Below, in pieces: positions 9,622 to 17,805 of a stretch of DNA of 64,000 bases. The stretch comes from Archangium violaceum Cb vi76 (GTDB taxonomy: Bacteria; Myxococcota; Myxococcia; Myxococcales; Myxococcaceae): NCBI RefSeq assembly GCF_000733295.1, contig NZ_JPMI01000289.1, positions 97,361 to 161,360 of the forward strand, in the 5' to 3' direction. The notes under the pieces were generated by a model, which was not told where the DNA came from, searched no databases, and worked only from the letters and a program-made list of their open reading frames with translations. How positions within the stretch are numbered: position 1 is the stretch's first letter; each line of letters opens with the position of its first letter. Made by a program: the position numbers and the translations under genes.

Positions 9622-10314
9622 TCAGAGGCGCAGGCCGACGAAGAGCTGCACGTTGAAGCCGCTCAGGCTCCAGCTGGACTGCGAGTCGGTGATGCTCACG
9701 TTGCCGGCGCGGGCGGTGTACGTGTACTGGCCGGCGGAGTAGCGCAGGCGGCCCTCGGCGCCGAAGAAGAGGTTGTCGCTGAAGAAGTACTTGCCGCCCA
9801 CGCCCAGGCCCACCGAGGGGCCCACGTCGCTGCCCGCGTACTCGAAGTCGGTGCCGGAGGCGATGCCGGCCACGCGGGTGGTGGTGATGGTGGCACCCAC
9901 GAGCGCCAGCCCGTACAGGTCCACCTTCTCCAGGCCGGGCGAGCTGCTCGGCAGCAGGTGGTACGAGGCGCGGGCGTGTGGCGAGTAGAACATGTGGCTC
10001 CAGCTGTAGCCGGTGACCGTGTTGAGCAGCAGGCACGCGGAGACGCAGGCACCCACCTCGAACTCACCGCCGATGGCCAGCACGCCGGGGCCCAGCGGCA
10101 GCACGCCCACGTCGGCGCCCACGCCCAGGTTGACGAAGGCCAGCACGATGTCCGCGTTGATCATCGCGCGCGCGTCGATGTCGCCCACGCCCTGCACGCG
10201 GTTGAGCCGGGGCGTGGTGGGCGCCACCTGGGTCTCCGTCGCGGACGTCTGGGCCCGCGCGGACGTCACCGTCAGCAGCGAGGCCAGGCACAGCATTGCG
10301 ATTCTTCCCTGCAT
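9622..10314 (-). CDS. Outer-membrane beta-barrel protein
   Basis: This 230-residue protein starts with a Sec signal peptide (about 21 residues, ending ARA before QTSATE). The rest is amphipathic beta-strands rich in Gly, Tyr and Ser, with aromatic girdle residues, ending in a typical last strand FNVQLFVGLRL. The size fits an 8-stranded OmpA/OmpW-like barrel. A GGAGGGG motif five bases upstream of the ATG at 10314 fixes the start. It lies between the SitA-like cassette and the PEGA pseudokinase in the same direction, with only 21 bp to the latter. No specific ligand or function can be assigned. Confidence 0.8.
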   Translation of the reverse strand: MQGRIAMLCLASLLTVTSARAQTSATETQVAPTTPRLNRVQGVGDIDARAMINADIVLAFVNLGVGADVGVLPLGPGVLAIGGEFEVGACVSACLLLNTVTGYSWSHMFYSPHARASYHLLPSSSPGLEKVDLYGLALVGATITTTRVAGIASGTDFEYAGSDVGPSVGLGVGGKYFFSDNLFFGAEGRLRYSAGQYTYTARAGNVSITDSQSSWSLSGFNVQLFVGLRL

Positions 10315-10335
10315 CTTTTCCCCTCCAGTTTCACT

Positions 10336-12471
10336 TCACGGTTTCTCGTGGACTACGTCGAACGTTACGCGCTGCCGGGGCTCGAGCCGGAAGGACTTCT
10401 CCCAGCGCGCCTTGCCGGTGGTGACGACGAGCTGATGCTCGCCCTCGTAGAGGGACAATTTCGGGCCCGCCTTGCGTCCATCGAGGAAGATGCGCGAGCC
10501 GGCCGGGGCGCGCACCAGCACGGTGCCCTTGCCCAGGAGGATGCGCTGCTTCGTCGTGCCCTGGGGCTGGACGGTGATGGCACGGGTGGTGCGCACACCC
10601 TTGGCCTTGTTGCTCAGCTCCAGCGTGTAGGCACCGGGGGCCAGCAGCACATTCATGGGCGTCTTGCCGAGCCGCTTGCCTTCCAGCGACACCTCCACCG
10701 GCGGCATCACCAGCAGTTGCAGCCGGGTGGTCACCACGGGCGCCTGGGCGGTGGGTGCCTCGGACGCGGGCGGGGTGGAGGGCAGGGTCCCCGAGGCGGG
10801 CACCACGGCGCCTCCCGGGGCGGCCGGAGACGTCCCCGCCGCGAGGGCCACGGCCGGAGCCTCGCCCTGGGCCGGAGGCGTGCCCGCGTCTCCTTCCAGC
10901 GCGGGCCGCGCGGTGGCGGGCGTGGGCTCCACGGGTTTCGCCACGGCCTGAGCCGGGGCCTCGGCGGGAGGCGGCTTGGGTCTGGCCCGTGCGGCGGCCG
11001 CCGCCTGTTCGGCCACGAGCTTCTCGCGGGCCTGTTGCTGCTGCTCCCAGAAGAAGAAACCCCCGGCGGCCGCGGCGACGGTGGCCAGTGCCCCGGCGAG
11101 GAGCGGCAGGCGCGAGCGCTTCTTCCTGGGCACGGGCGCGTCGTCCACCTCCTCGGCCGGGGGCGCGGGGGGCGCCCGGCGGGCGGCGGGTGGACGCGGC
11201 GCCTCGGGCTCATCTGGAGGGAGCGGACGGGGCGGCTCGGCCAGAGGCGGCGTGCGGGGCTCCTCCTCGAGCGCCGGAGCGCGGGGCTCCTCGCGTGGAG
11301 GAAGGGGGCGGGCCACTCCGGGGCGGGAGTGGCGGCCGGTGAGCTCCATCACCGAGTCCAGGGCGACTTCGTCATCCCGCTCGAAGGGGACGTCTTCGAA
11401 CCCGGCGTCCGCGTTCTGCGTCGCCTCGTCGAGGACGACGGGTGGGATGCTGCCCGTGATGGGACGGGAGGGGGCGACGGTGGCGGTGTTGCCGGAGGGG
11501 CGCGTGGGGGTGACGGCCGGCATCCCCGTGAGGGAGTTGCGGCGGGCCACGTCCGCCAGGCCGATCTCCAGCATCTGCCGCCGGGTGGCGCGCGCGTCCC
11601 GGTCGGGCGGGAAGAGCTGGGTGAGGAACTCGGAGAAGGTCTCCGCGGAGGGGAGCCCCTCGACGGCGGCCACCACGGCCTCGCGGAACTCGAGGGGGTT
11701 GGCGTAGCGCTCGTTGCCGCGCTTGGAGGTGGCGATGCGCACCACCTCGGCCAGGCCGCGCGGGATGTCCGAGGGCAGGGGCGGCAACTGGCGGTTGATG
11801 ACGGCCTGATCCGAGTCCTGCGCGTCCTGGAAGGGCATGCGCCCCGAGAGGCACTCGTGCAGCAGCAGGCCCAGGAGGAACACGTCGGTGCGGGCGGTGA
11901 CGGCCTCGCGGCCGCCCATGAGCTGCTCCGGGGCGCTGTAGTTGCGGCGGTTGCGCACGCGCCGGCCATTGCGCTCGCGCGGGGCGACATTGAGGGCCCC
12001 ATAGCCCGTCACCTTGCAGACGCCATTGAAGGAGACCATGACGGTCTCCGGGCGCAGGTCTCCGTGGACGAGCGGCGTGCCGTCATCGTTGCCGGCCAGG
12101 TGGGCGTAGTGCACGCCCATGGCCACGTCCGAGACGATCAGCGCGGCGAAGGCGGGAGGAATGCGTGGACGCACCTCCAGGAGCCGGCGCAGCGACTCAC
12201 CGTCGGCGAACTCGGTGATGCGGGCCAGCCCCGCCTCCAGGGGCACCAGCCCGTGGACGCGCAGGATGTTGGGGTGCTCCAGGACGGCGGCGCGCTGGGT
12301 CTCGCGCTGCAACTGGGCGGACAGCTCGGAATCCCGGGTGACGTCGGGTGGTGCCCAGACGAGCACCACCGGACGGGGCGGGGCACTGTCCTCGAGCGCC
12401 AGCCCGAGGAACGCCCGGGAGCCCTCGCCGGCCAGGAGGGGCCCGAGCGGGTGATAGCGAACCTGACTCAT
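10336..12471 (-). CDS. Membrane-anchored protein pseudokinase with C-terminal PEGA domain
   Basis: This 711-residue protein has three parts. The N-terminus (about 1-260) has a eukaryotic-like kinase fold, but the key residues are gone. The VAIK lysine region reads VLVWAPP, the catalytic loop reads HGDLRPETV (no Lys or Asn) and the DFG position reads TGYG, so it is unlikely to phosphorylate anything. The Glu of the APE-like motif (SAPEQLMGG) is kept. A Pro/Ala-rich linker leads to a single membrane helix after KKRSRL (about 455-475), then an Ala/Pro periplasmic stretch and PEGA-type beta-domains (VEVSLEGKRLGKTPMNVLLAPGAY). It is probably a scaffold. An upstream ATG at 12483 is in frame and cannot be excluded as the start. 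Confidence 0.85.
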   Translation of the reverse strand: MSQVRYHPLGPLLAGEGSRAFLGLALEDSAPPRPVVLVWAPPDVTRDSELSAQLQRETQRAAVLEHPNILRVHGLVPLEAGLARITEFADGESLRRLLEVRPRIPPAFAALIVSDVAMGVHYAHLAGNDDGTPLVHGDLRPETVMVSFNGVCKVTGYGALNVAPRERNGRRVRNRRNYSAPEQLMGGREAVTARTDVFLLGLLLHECLSGRMPFQDAQDSDQAVINRQLPPLPSDIPRGLAEVVRIATSKRGNERYANPLEFREAVVAAVEGLPSAETFSEFLTQLFPPDRDARATRRQMLEIGLADVARRNSLTGMPAVTPTRPSGNTATVAPSRPITGSIPPVVLDEATQNADAGFEDVPFERDDEVALDSVMELTGRHSRPGVARPLPPREEPRAPALEEEPRTPPLAEPPRPLPPDEPEAPRPPAARRAPPAPPAEEVDDAPVPRKKRSRLPLLAGALATVAAAAGGFFFWEQQQQAREKLVAEQAAAAARARPKPPPAEAPAQAVAKPVEPTPATARPALEGDAGTPPAQGEAPAVALAAGTSPAAPGGAVVPASGTLPSTPPASEAPTAQAPVVTTRLQLLVMPPVEVSLEGKRLGKTPMNVLLAPGAYTLELSNKAKGVRTTRAITVQPQGTTKQRILLGKGTVLVRAPAGSRIFLDGRKAGPKLSLYEGEHQLVVTTGKARWEKSFRLEPRQRVTFDVVHEKP

Positions 12472-12540
12472 GGAGGCCCCCATGCTAGCAGGCCCGGGCC
12501 GGGGAACCGCTAGGGCCCCACCTCCGAGGTCCCCCTTTCC

Positions 12541-13866
12541 CTAGAAGGGGAGGGGGATGTTGTAGTGGTAGCGGCCGCGCCGCACGAGCAGCAGGACGCT
12601 CCGGGTGCCCCGGCCCCGGGCGGCCAGCAGGGCCTCCTGGAAGGCGGTGGGCTCGGCCACGGGCTGGTTGTTGATGCGGAGGATGAGATCTCCCTGATCC
12701 AGGCCGATCTCCGCCGCCGCCGAGCCCGGGCGCACCGCCTGGATGACCATGGCGCCGCGCGTGGGCTTCACCCGAAGTCCCAGCCGGTTCCACCCGAGGG
12801 CCTCCACCAGCTGGGGCGGGAACTCCACGGGCGTCACCTGGAGGGTCCGCTGGCCGCCCTCGCGGAAGAGGACGAGCGGGAAGGCGGCGCGGGCGGGGTA
12901 GCCCCGGGCGCGGCTGATGTAGTCCTCGGCATCGGAGATGCGTGAGCCTCCCATCTCGGCGAGCACGTCCCCGCGCCGCACGCCCGCCTGCTCGGCGGGG
13001 CTGCCGGGCTCCACGTCGCTGACGAGGACGCCATAGGTCCGGTCCCACCCGAGCTGCCGGGCGAGCCGGGGCGACAGCTGCTGCACCTCGATGCCCACCC
13101 ACGACGGGCGCACCTTCCCGAAGCGGGTGAGCTCGTCCACGATCCGGCGGACCTTGTCCGCGGGGATGGCGAAGCCGATGCCCTGGGCGCTGGCGATGAT
13201 GGCGGTGTTGATGCCGATGACATCCCCGTCCACGTTGAGCAGCGGCCCGCCCGAGTTGCCCGGGTTGATGGCCGCATCCGTCTGGATGAAGTCGTCGTAG
13301 CTCTTCCCGTTCGCCTTGAGGGTGCGGCCGGTGGCGCTCACCACGCCCGACGTCACCGTCTTGCTCAGCCCCAGGGGGCTTCCGATGGCGATGACCGTCT
13401 CGCCGATCATCAGATCCGAGGTGGTGCCCAGCTTCGCCGCGGGCAGTGGCTGCTTGGAATTCACCTTGAGCACGGCCAGGTCGTTGTTGGCGTCGCTGCC
13501 GATGACCTCGGCCTCCAGCTCGCGCCCGTCGGCCAGCACCACGTGGATGGCGGAGGCCCCGCCGATGACGTGCTCGTTGGTGATGATGATGCCGCTGGGG
13601 TCCACGATGACGCCGCTGCCCAGGCTCTGCTGGCGCTGGCGCTGCTGGGGTGCCCCGAAGAACTCCTCCATCATCGAGCGGCGCCCGCGGAAGGGGGACT
13701 CCTCCTCGCTCTCGGTGCCGATGAAGACGACCGCGGGGGAGACCTTCTGGACCACCTCGACGATCTCATTGCGGCGCCGGGCCGCGTCGGCGTGGGCGCT
13801 GGTCCCGCTGGTGAAAGCCAGCACCACGGCGACCATCAGACCCCACCGGCTCACTTGGTTCTTCAC
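12541..13866 (-). CDS. Periplasmic serine protease, DegP/HtrA family
   Basis: This 441-residue protein has a signal peptide (about 1-26, ending AHA), a trypsin-like domain with an intact triad (His99 in NEHVIGG, Asp129 in ANNDLAVLKV, Ser205 in GNSGGPL), and two PDZ domains (about 255-340 and 365-430). This is the usual DegP/DegQ layout for protein quality control in the envelope. The GTG at 13866 is chosen because GAGGGAGGA lies six bases upstream and the signal peptide starts there; the longer frame upstream is Arg/Pro/His-rich noise. It is divergent from the receiver–ATPase gene, with 131 bp between them. In myxobacteria several paralogues of this family are usual. Confidence 0.92.
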   Translation of the reverse strand: MKNQVSRWGLMVAVVLAFTSGTSAHADAARRRNEIVEVVQKVSPAVVFIGTESEEESPFRGRRSMMEEFFGAPQQRQRQQSLGSGVIVDPSGIIITNEHVIGGASAIHVVLADGRELEAEVIGSDANNDLAVLKVNSKQPLPAAKLGTTSDLMIGETVIAIGSPLGLSKTVTSGVVSATGRTLKANGKSYDDFIQTDAAINPGNSGGPLLNVDGDVIGINTAIIASAQGIGFAIPADKVRRIVDELTRFGKVRPSWVGIEVQQLSPRLARQLGWDRTYGVLVSDVEPGSPAEQAGVRRGDVLAEMGGSRISDAEDYISRARGYPARAAFPLVLFREGGQRTLQVTPVEFPPQLVEALGWNRLGLRVKPTRGAMVIQAVRPGSAAAEIGLDQGDLILRINNQPVAEPTAFQEALLAARGRGTRSVLLLVRRGRYHYNIPLPF

Positions 13867-13997
13867 GTCAAGTCCTCCCTCTGAGGCATGGGCACTGTCG
13901 GCTCCATGACGCCCTGATTGTCGGGAACTCCGCAGCGGGGCGGGCATTCCCGTTCCTCGGACTGGCGTACAGGTCCGGGGTTGAATGGAATGAGCAC

Positions 13998-14996
13998 ATG
14001 AGTCTGGTCCTTGTCGCGGACGATGAGCCCGCGGTGCTCGAGGTGTTGAGCCAGGTCGTCGAGGACCTGGGTCATGATGTGATCCAGGCGCGTGACGGCG
14101 AGGAAGCGTGGAATCTCGCGCGGACACGCCGGCCCAACCTGGTGGTCACGGACCACATGATGCCTCGCCTGAGTGGCGTGGACCTGTGTCGCAAGCTCAA
14201 GGGCGACGAGGTCCTCGGCCGCGTGCCCATCATCTTGTTGAGCGCGGTTCTCCCACATGGTGCGCCAGAGGCGCATGCCTTCCTGCACAAACCCTTCGAG
14301 ATCACGGACTTCGAGACGTTGATCCGCAAGGCGCTGGAGGAGGCGCCCCGGCCGAAGCCGTTGGAGGGGGCGTCGGCGATGGAGGCGCTGGGGGACTGGG
14401 TGGCGAAGGGCTTCGAGGGGCCGCTGGAGAAGGCGCGGGCGCAGGTGGAGCGGCTGCGGGCGGAGGGGAAGGCGGACGGAGGGGCGGTGGAGACGCTCGG
14501 GGCGCAGCTGAAGACGCTGGAGGCGCTGACGAGGGACTTCCACGAGGCGGCGCACCTGGCGGCGCGGACCGTGGTGGTGGTGCCGGTGGTGGCGGACGTG
14601 AGCGTGCTGCTGCGCCAGAAGCTGGAGACGTGGGAGCAGCGCCACCCCGAGGTGGTGTGGGAGCTGCGGATGCCGGCGGCACCGGTGGAGACGCGGTTCG
14701 ATCCGGAGCGGCTGAGGCGGGTGCTGGACGGGCTGCTGGGCCATGCGGTGCGGCACGGGGGCACGGTGCGGGTGGAGCTGGAGTGCTCGGCGTCGCTGGT
14801 GACGATCCGGGTGAAGGACGCGGGCCCGGGCATTTCGGACGAGGAGCTGCGGCACCTGTTCGAGCCGTTTGGAGCGGGAGCGGGGCTGGGGCTCTACATC
14901 GCCTCGGAGCTGGCGCGGCTGCATGGCGGCGGGTTGTCGGTGGAGTCGAAGAAGGGGCAGGGCACGACGTTGAGCGTGATGCTGCCGCGAAGCTGA
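13998..14996 (+). CDS. Receiver domain fused to histidine-kinase ATPase domain, no clear DHp helix
   Basis: This 332-residue soluble protein has an N-terminal receiver (DDE at 8-10, phospho-acceptor Asp52 in VVTDHMMPR, Lys in LHKPFE) and a C-terminal HATPase module (KDAGPGISDEEL, GAGLGLYIASELARLHGG, GQGTTLSVMLP). The middle (about 125-190) is a long charged helix without a convincing HisKA H-box. The N-box Asn is replaced (LLGHAVRHG), so ATP/Mg binding may be impaired. It may act as a phospho-regulated dimer or an ATPase-like partner rather than a true kinase. The partner system is unknown. A REP-like hairpin follows the stop codon. Confidence 0.8.
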   Translation: MSLVLVADDEPAVLEVLSQVVEDLGHDVIQARDGEEAWNLARTRRPNLVVTDHMMPRLSGVDLCRKLKGDEVLGRVPIILLSAVLPHGAPEAHAFLHKPFEITDFETLIRKALEEAPRPKPLEGASAMEALGDWVAKGFEGPLEKARAQVERLRAEGKADGGAVETLGAQLKTLEALTRDFHEAAHLAARTVVVVPVVADVSVLLRQKLETWEQRHPEVVWELRMPAAPVETRFDPERLRRVLDGLLGHAVRHGGTVRVELECSASLVTIRVKDAGPGISDEELRHLFEPFGAGAGLGLYIASELARLHGGGLSVESKKGQGTTLSVMLPRS

Positions 14997-15005
14997 GCCC
15001 ACTCA

Positions 15006-15040
15006 CCCCTCTCCCTCCGGGAGAGGGACGGGGTGAGGGT
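15006..15040 (+). repeat. REP-like hairpin repeat, copy 1 (intergenic)
   Basis: Perfect 9-bp inverted repeat CCCTCTCCC/GGGAGAGGG (15007-15015 and 15019-15027) with a 3-base loop, followed by ACGGGGTGAGGGT. It lies between convergent genes (stops at 14996 and 15071). It could serve as a two-way transcription block, although it lacks a U-tract. A second hairpin, CCACGGG/CCCGTGG, follows at about 15050-15067. Confidence 0.85.
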
Positions 15041-15070
15041 ATCGCGAGCCACGGGTTCCCCCCGTGGCCC

Positions 15071-16111
15071 CTACTTGTGCTGCTCGGACTTCAGCATCCA
15101 GCCGATCATCTTGTAGAGCAGACGAGCGCCCACGTTGCCATCCCACTCACCGCCATCGGGATCGGGAGCGACCTCGGTGAGGTCGAAGCCGACGATGGTG
15201 CGGCCGGAGCGGACGACGCCGGAGATGAGGGCCACGGCCTCGGGGAAGGAAAGCCCACCGGGGACGGGGGTGCCGGTGTGGGGGCACAGGGTGGGGTCGA
15301 GCCCATCGATGTCGAAGGACAGGTAGACGTGCTGGGGGAGCCCCTCGAGCATGGCATCGACCTGGCGGTTCCAGGGGATGCCGTCGAAGCGCTTGTGGTT
15401 GATGTCGGAGTCGAAGAAGGCGCGGACGCGGCCGTTGGAGGAGGCGATGTAGCGGTGCTCGTCCTCGCTCATGTCGCGGATGGCGACCTGGACGAGCGAC
15501 TTGACGCCGGGGATGCGCTCCATGACGTTGTGCATGATGGAGGCGTGGGACCAGGTGAAGCCCTCGTAGGCGTCGCGCAGATCGGCGTGGGCGTCGAGGT
15601 GGAGGACGCCGAGGCCGGGGTACTTCTCGGCGTGGGCGCGGATGATGCCGAAGGAGATGGAGTGATCTCCCCCGACGGCGGCGACGCGCTTGCCCTTGGC
15701 GAGCCACTCCTGGGCGGTGCGGTAGACGGCGTCGTGGAGCTGCTCGCAGAGCCGGTTGACCTCGGTGGAGGCGGCCTGGAGCTCGGGGTTGGAGGGATCG
15801 ACGCCGCCGGCCTCGATGATGGGGACGGCGCGCTCCTTGGCGCGGGTGTTCCAGGCGCGCCACTCGGCGGGCTCGGGGAGGAGGGCGATGCCGCGCTCAT
15901 AGGGGCGGCCGGTCTCGACGTCGAAGAGGTCGACCTGGCGGCTGGCCTCGAGGACGGCGGAGGGCCCGTCGGAGGTGCCACCGCCGTAGCTGGTGGTGGC
16001 CTCGAAGGGGACGGGGATGAGGACGACGTGGGCCTCGTCGGGGGAGTGGGGGAGGCCGAAGATGCCGGAGTCGGGGGGAGCGGCGGCGCTGGGGTCGAAG
16101 GCAGCAGGCAT
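15071..16111 (-). CDS. Agmatinase-family ureohydrolase
   Basis: This 346-residue protein belongs to the arginase/agmatinase/formiminoglutamase fold. All metal-binding motifs are present: GGDHSIS, HLDAHADLR and SFDIDGLDP, which hold the binuclear manganese site. The family hydrolyses guanidino compounds, releasing urea; agmatine to putrescine is the common case, but myxobacterial members have not been assigned from sequence alone. The ATG at 16111 is the first Met before a conserved-looking N-terminus; the longer frame upstream has poor coding character. No polyamine gene is adjacent. It stands alone between two REP-like repeats. Confidence 0.85.
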   Translation of the reverse strand: MPAAFDPSAAAPPDSGIFGLPHSPDEAHVVLIPVPFEATTSYGGGTSDGPSAVLEASRQVDLFDVETGRPYERGIALLPEPAEWRAWNTRAKERAVPIIEAGGVDPSNPELQAASTEVNRLCEQLHDAVYRTAQEWLAKGKRVAAVGGDHSISFGIIRAHAEKYPGLGVLHLDAHADLRDAYEGFTWSHASIMHNVMERIPGVKSLVQVAIRDMSEDEHRYIASSNGRVRAFFDSDINHKRFDGIPWNRQVDAMLEGLPQHVYLSFDIDGLDPTLCPHTGTPVPGGLSFPEAVALISGVVRSGRTIVGFDLTEVAPDPDGGEWDGNVGARLLYKMIGWMLKSEQHK

Positions 16112-16226
16112 GGTGGCGGCGGAGGATAAGGGGCCGTGTGCGCGAAGCAACGATCCTCTGCGTCCGGACAATCCCGCCCCAGGCGCCAACCCCATACTCC
16201 ACTCCGTGGCCCTGTGCCCCCACCTA

Positions 16227-16262
16227 CCCCTCGCCCTCCGGGAGAGGGACAGGGTGAGGGTG
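16227..16262 (+). repeat. REP-like hairpin repeat, copy 2 (intergenic)
   Basis: The element has arms CCCTCGCCC/GGGAGAGGG (one mismatch), then ACAGGGTGAGGG and GTGCCACGGGCC. A second palindrome, CAGGGGTT/AACCCCTG, follows to about 16288. It lies between the agmatinase start and the end of the MIP18 gene and is the same family as the other six copies. Confidence 0.85.
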
Positions 16263-16322
16263 CCACGGGCCAGGGGTTGAACCCCTGTCCGCCCGCTCGC
16301 TGACCTGCCACGGGAGGCCGTG

Positions 16323-16688
16323 TCAGGTCCCGCGTTCGGCGGAAGGCAGCATGCGCCCGCCGATCATCGTGATGCGCCGCTCGGCCAGCCGCTGGCGCCC
16401 ATCGGCGGAGATGTGCTCGGGCCTCCACTCGAGCGCGTGATCGAACTCCACGTGCACCGACTGGACGCCCTCATGGGAGCTCAGGCGCTGATCGATCTCC
16501 CGCATGAAGTAGGCCGCCATCATGCACATGGGGGAGGTGAGCTGGAGGCGCACGGTCACCCGGCCCTCGTTGCATTCGAGGGCTTGCAGCAGCCCCATCT
16601 CGCCGATGCTCAGCGGTACCCCGGTGGCCAGGCTGCAGGGATCCGGAATGGTCTGGATCCGCTCCATCAGCTCGCGCTCAATCGTCAT
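16323..16688 (-). CDS. MIP18-family (DUF59) iron–sulfur/metal-centre assembly protein
   Basis: This 121-residue protein has the MIP18/PaaD-like fold: IQTIPDPCSLATGVPLSIGEMGLL, then VTVRLQLTSPMCMMAAYFMREIDQRL with the reactive Cys, and a terminal HVEFDHALEWRPEHIS strand. Members help assemble or deliver Fe–S or di-iron centres. The ATG at 16688 overlaps the stop of the amidohydrolase gene by 11 bp, so the two are translationally coupled. An amidohydrolase–DUF59 pair is known beside soluble di-iron monooxygenase genes (propane/mim clusters), but no monooxygenase is in this window. Confidence 0.8.
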   Translation of the reverse strand: MTIERELMERIQTIPDPCSLATGVPLSIGEMGLLQALECNEGRVTVRLQLTSPMCMMAAYFMREIDQRLSSHEGVQSVHVEFDHALEWRPEHISADGRQRLAERRITMIGGRMLPSAERGT

Positions 16689-17766
16689 GGCCGTCCTCCT
16701 TCTTCTCCTCGTAGCTGTAGGGCGGGGCGCGCCCCTTGGCTCGCTGCTTGGAGAACCTGTCCTGGGCGATGCGGGCCTTGGCGGCTTCGATGTCGACGCC
16801 GGCATACCGGGCGTAGTTCTCACCGAGGATCATCCGCTTGATGTCCGGAGTCAGTTGCATGCCGGCGACCTGCACCAGATCTTCCGGCAGTTGGAAGTCA
16901 TGCCAGAACTTGTGGATGGCGGGATGGGGGTGACAGAAGACGGTGCCAGAGCCCCACATGATCTTCGCCGGGCCGGCCCACTTCAGCAGCCCGGCCAGCG
17001 CCTCGGCGAACCAGCGCTCGCGCTTCACGATGAGCGCCCCCGTCACCTCCAGGTTGACGTACACGTTGGGGAACAGCGACAGCTGCATTCCCGTCTCGTC
17101 CAGGAACGCCATGCCTCCGTGCACGATCTCGAAGTTCAGCTCGGGGAAGGCATCCGCCGCGCCGCCAATGTCGTCCACTTTGTAGGCCTCGATGGGCACC
17201 GCGCCCATGGGCAGCCCCTTGTGGACGGCGATGTTCTTGATGCCCAGCTTGCGCGCCCGCTCGAAGAGTGGGAACGCGATGCGTGCATCATCCATGCGCC
17301 AGCCGGTGTGGCGGAACGACTCGCCCAGCCAGGCGGCGGGGTAGAGCTTCAGACCGCTGGGTTGGAGGGCCTCCACCTGCTGTTCCAGGTCCTCCAGTGC
17401 CGCCGTGCCGCGCAGCGGGTCCACTCCGGCATAGACGAGGAAGCGATCCGGGTAGCGCTTGCGGATCTGCCGGGTCTTCTCATACGAGCACAACCCATCG
17501 TGGTAGAGCGTCTGCAGCGGCAGGACGTGGTGGACGGCCAGGTCCACGTCGCCCTCCACGAAGAGCATGTGGGCCAGCTCCTGGATGGACCAGTTCTTGA
17601 GGAAGCGGTGGGGCTCGTTGACCCGGTACGGGTCCTCCGAGAGGCCGGTGTGCAGCCCGTAGATGAGCTGGGCGAGCGACTCGGCATACCGGCCGGCGCG
17701 GTAGTTGGATGGGTGGAGATTGTAGGCGTGGGTTACCGCATCAATGACGAAAGTGCCGTCAATCAT
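16678..17766 (-). CDS. Amidohydrolase-family protein (amidohydrolase 2 type)
   Basis: This 362-residue TIM-barrel protein starts MIDGTFVIDAVTHAYNL, where the usual HxH of metal-dependent amidohydrolases appears as THAY. Later strands carry SGLKLYPA, the His of AVHKGLPMG, EIVHGGMAFLDE and IMWGSGTVF. The family acts on acids, amides and decarboxylation substrates; the changed N-terminal metal motif suggests an unusual site. AGAGGAG lies six bases before the ATG at 17766. It is coupled to the downstream MIP18 gene, which hints that it helps mature or act with a metal enzyme rather than working in ordinary catabolism. Confidence 0.8.
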   Translation of the reverse strand: MIDGTFVIDAVTHAYNLHPSNYRAGRYAESLAQLIYGLHTGLSEDPYRVNEPHRFLKNWSIQELAHMLFVEGDVDLAVHHVLPLQTLYHDGLCSYEKTRQIRKRYPDRFLVYAGVDPLRGTAALEDLEQQVEALQPSGLKLYPAAWLGESFRHTGWRMDDARIAFPLFERARKLGIKNIAVHKGLPMGAVPIEAYKVDDIGGAADAFPELNFEIVHGGMAFLDETGMQLSLFPNVYVNLEVTGALIVKRERWFAEALAGLLKWAGPAKIMWGSGTVFCHPHPAIHKFWHDFQLPEDLVQVAGMQLTPDIKRMILGENYARYAGVDIEAAKARIAQDRFSKQRAKGRAPPYSYEEKKEDGHDD

Positions 17767-17805
17767 CGTGCACTCCTCTCGAAGGAAGGAACACCGGGGG
17801 ATGGC

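Noticed and set aside
9958..12513. Plus-strand frame of 851 codons opposite the PEGA pseudokinase and barrel genes
   Set aside because: Gly/Arg/His-rich noise without domains; the opposite strand has a kinase fold, a membrane helix and a signal peptide.
14108..16129. Plus-strand frame of 673 codons across the receiver–ATPase gene and the agmatinase gene
   Set aside because: It crosses a REP-like repeat and is rich in Gly/Ala/Arg; the real genes on both sides account for the sequence.
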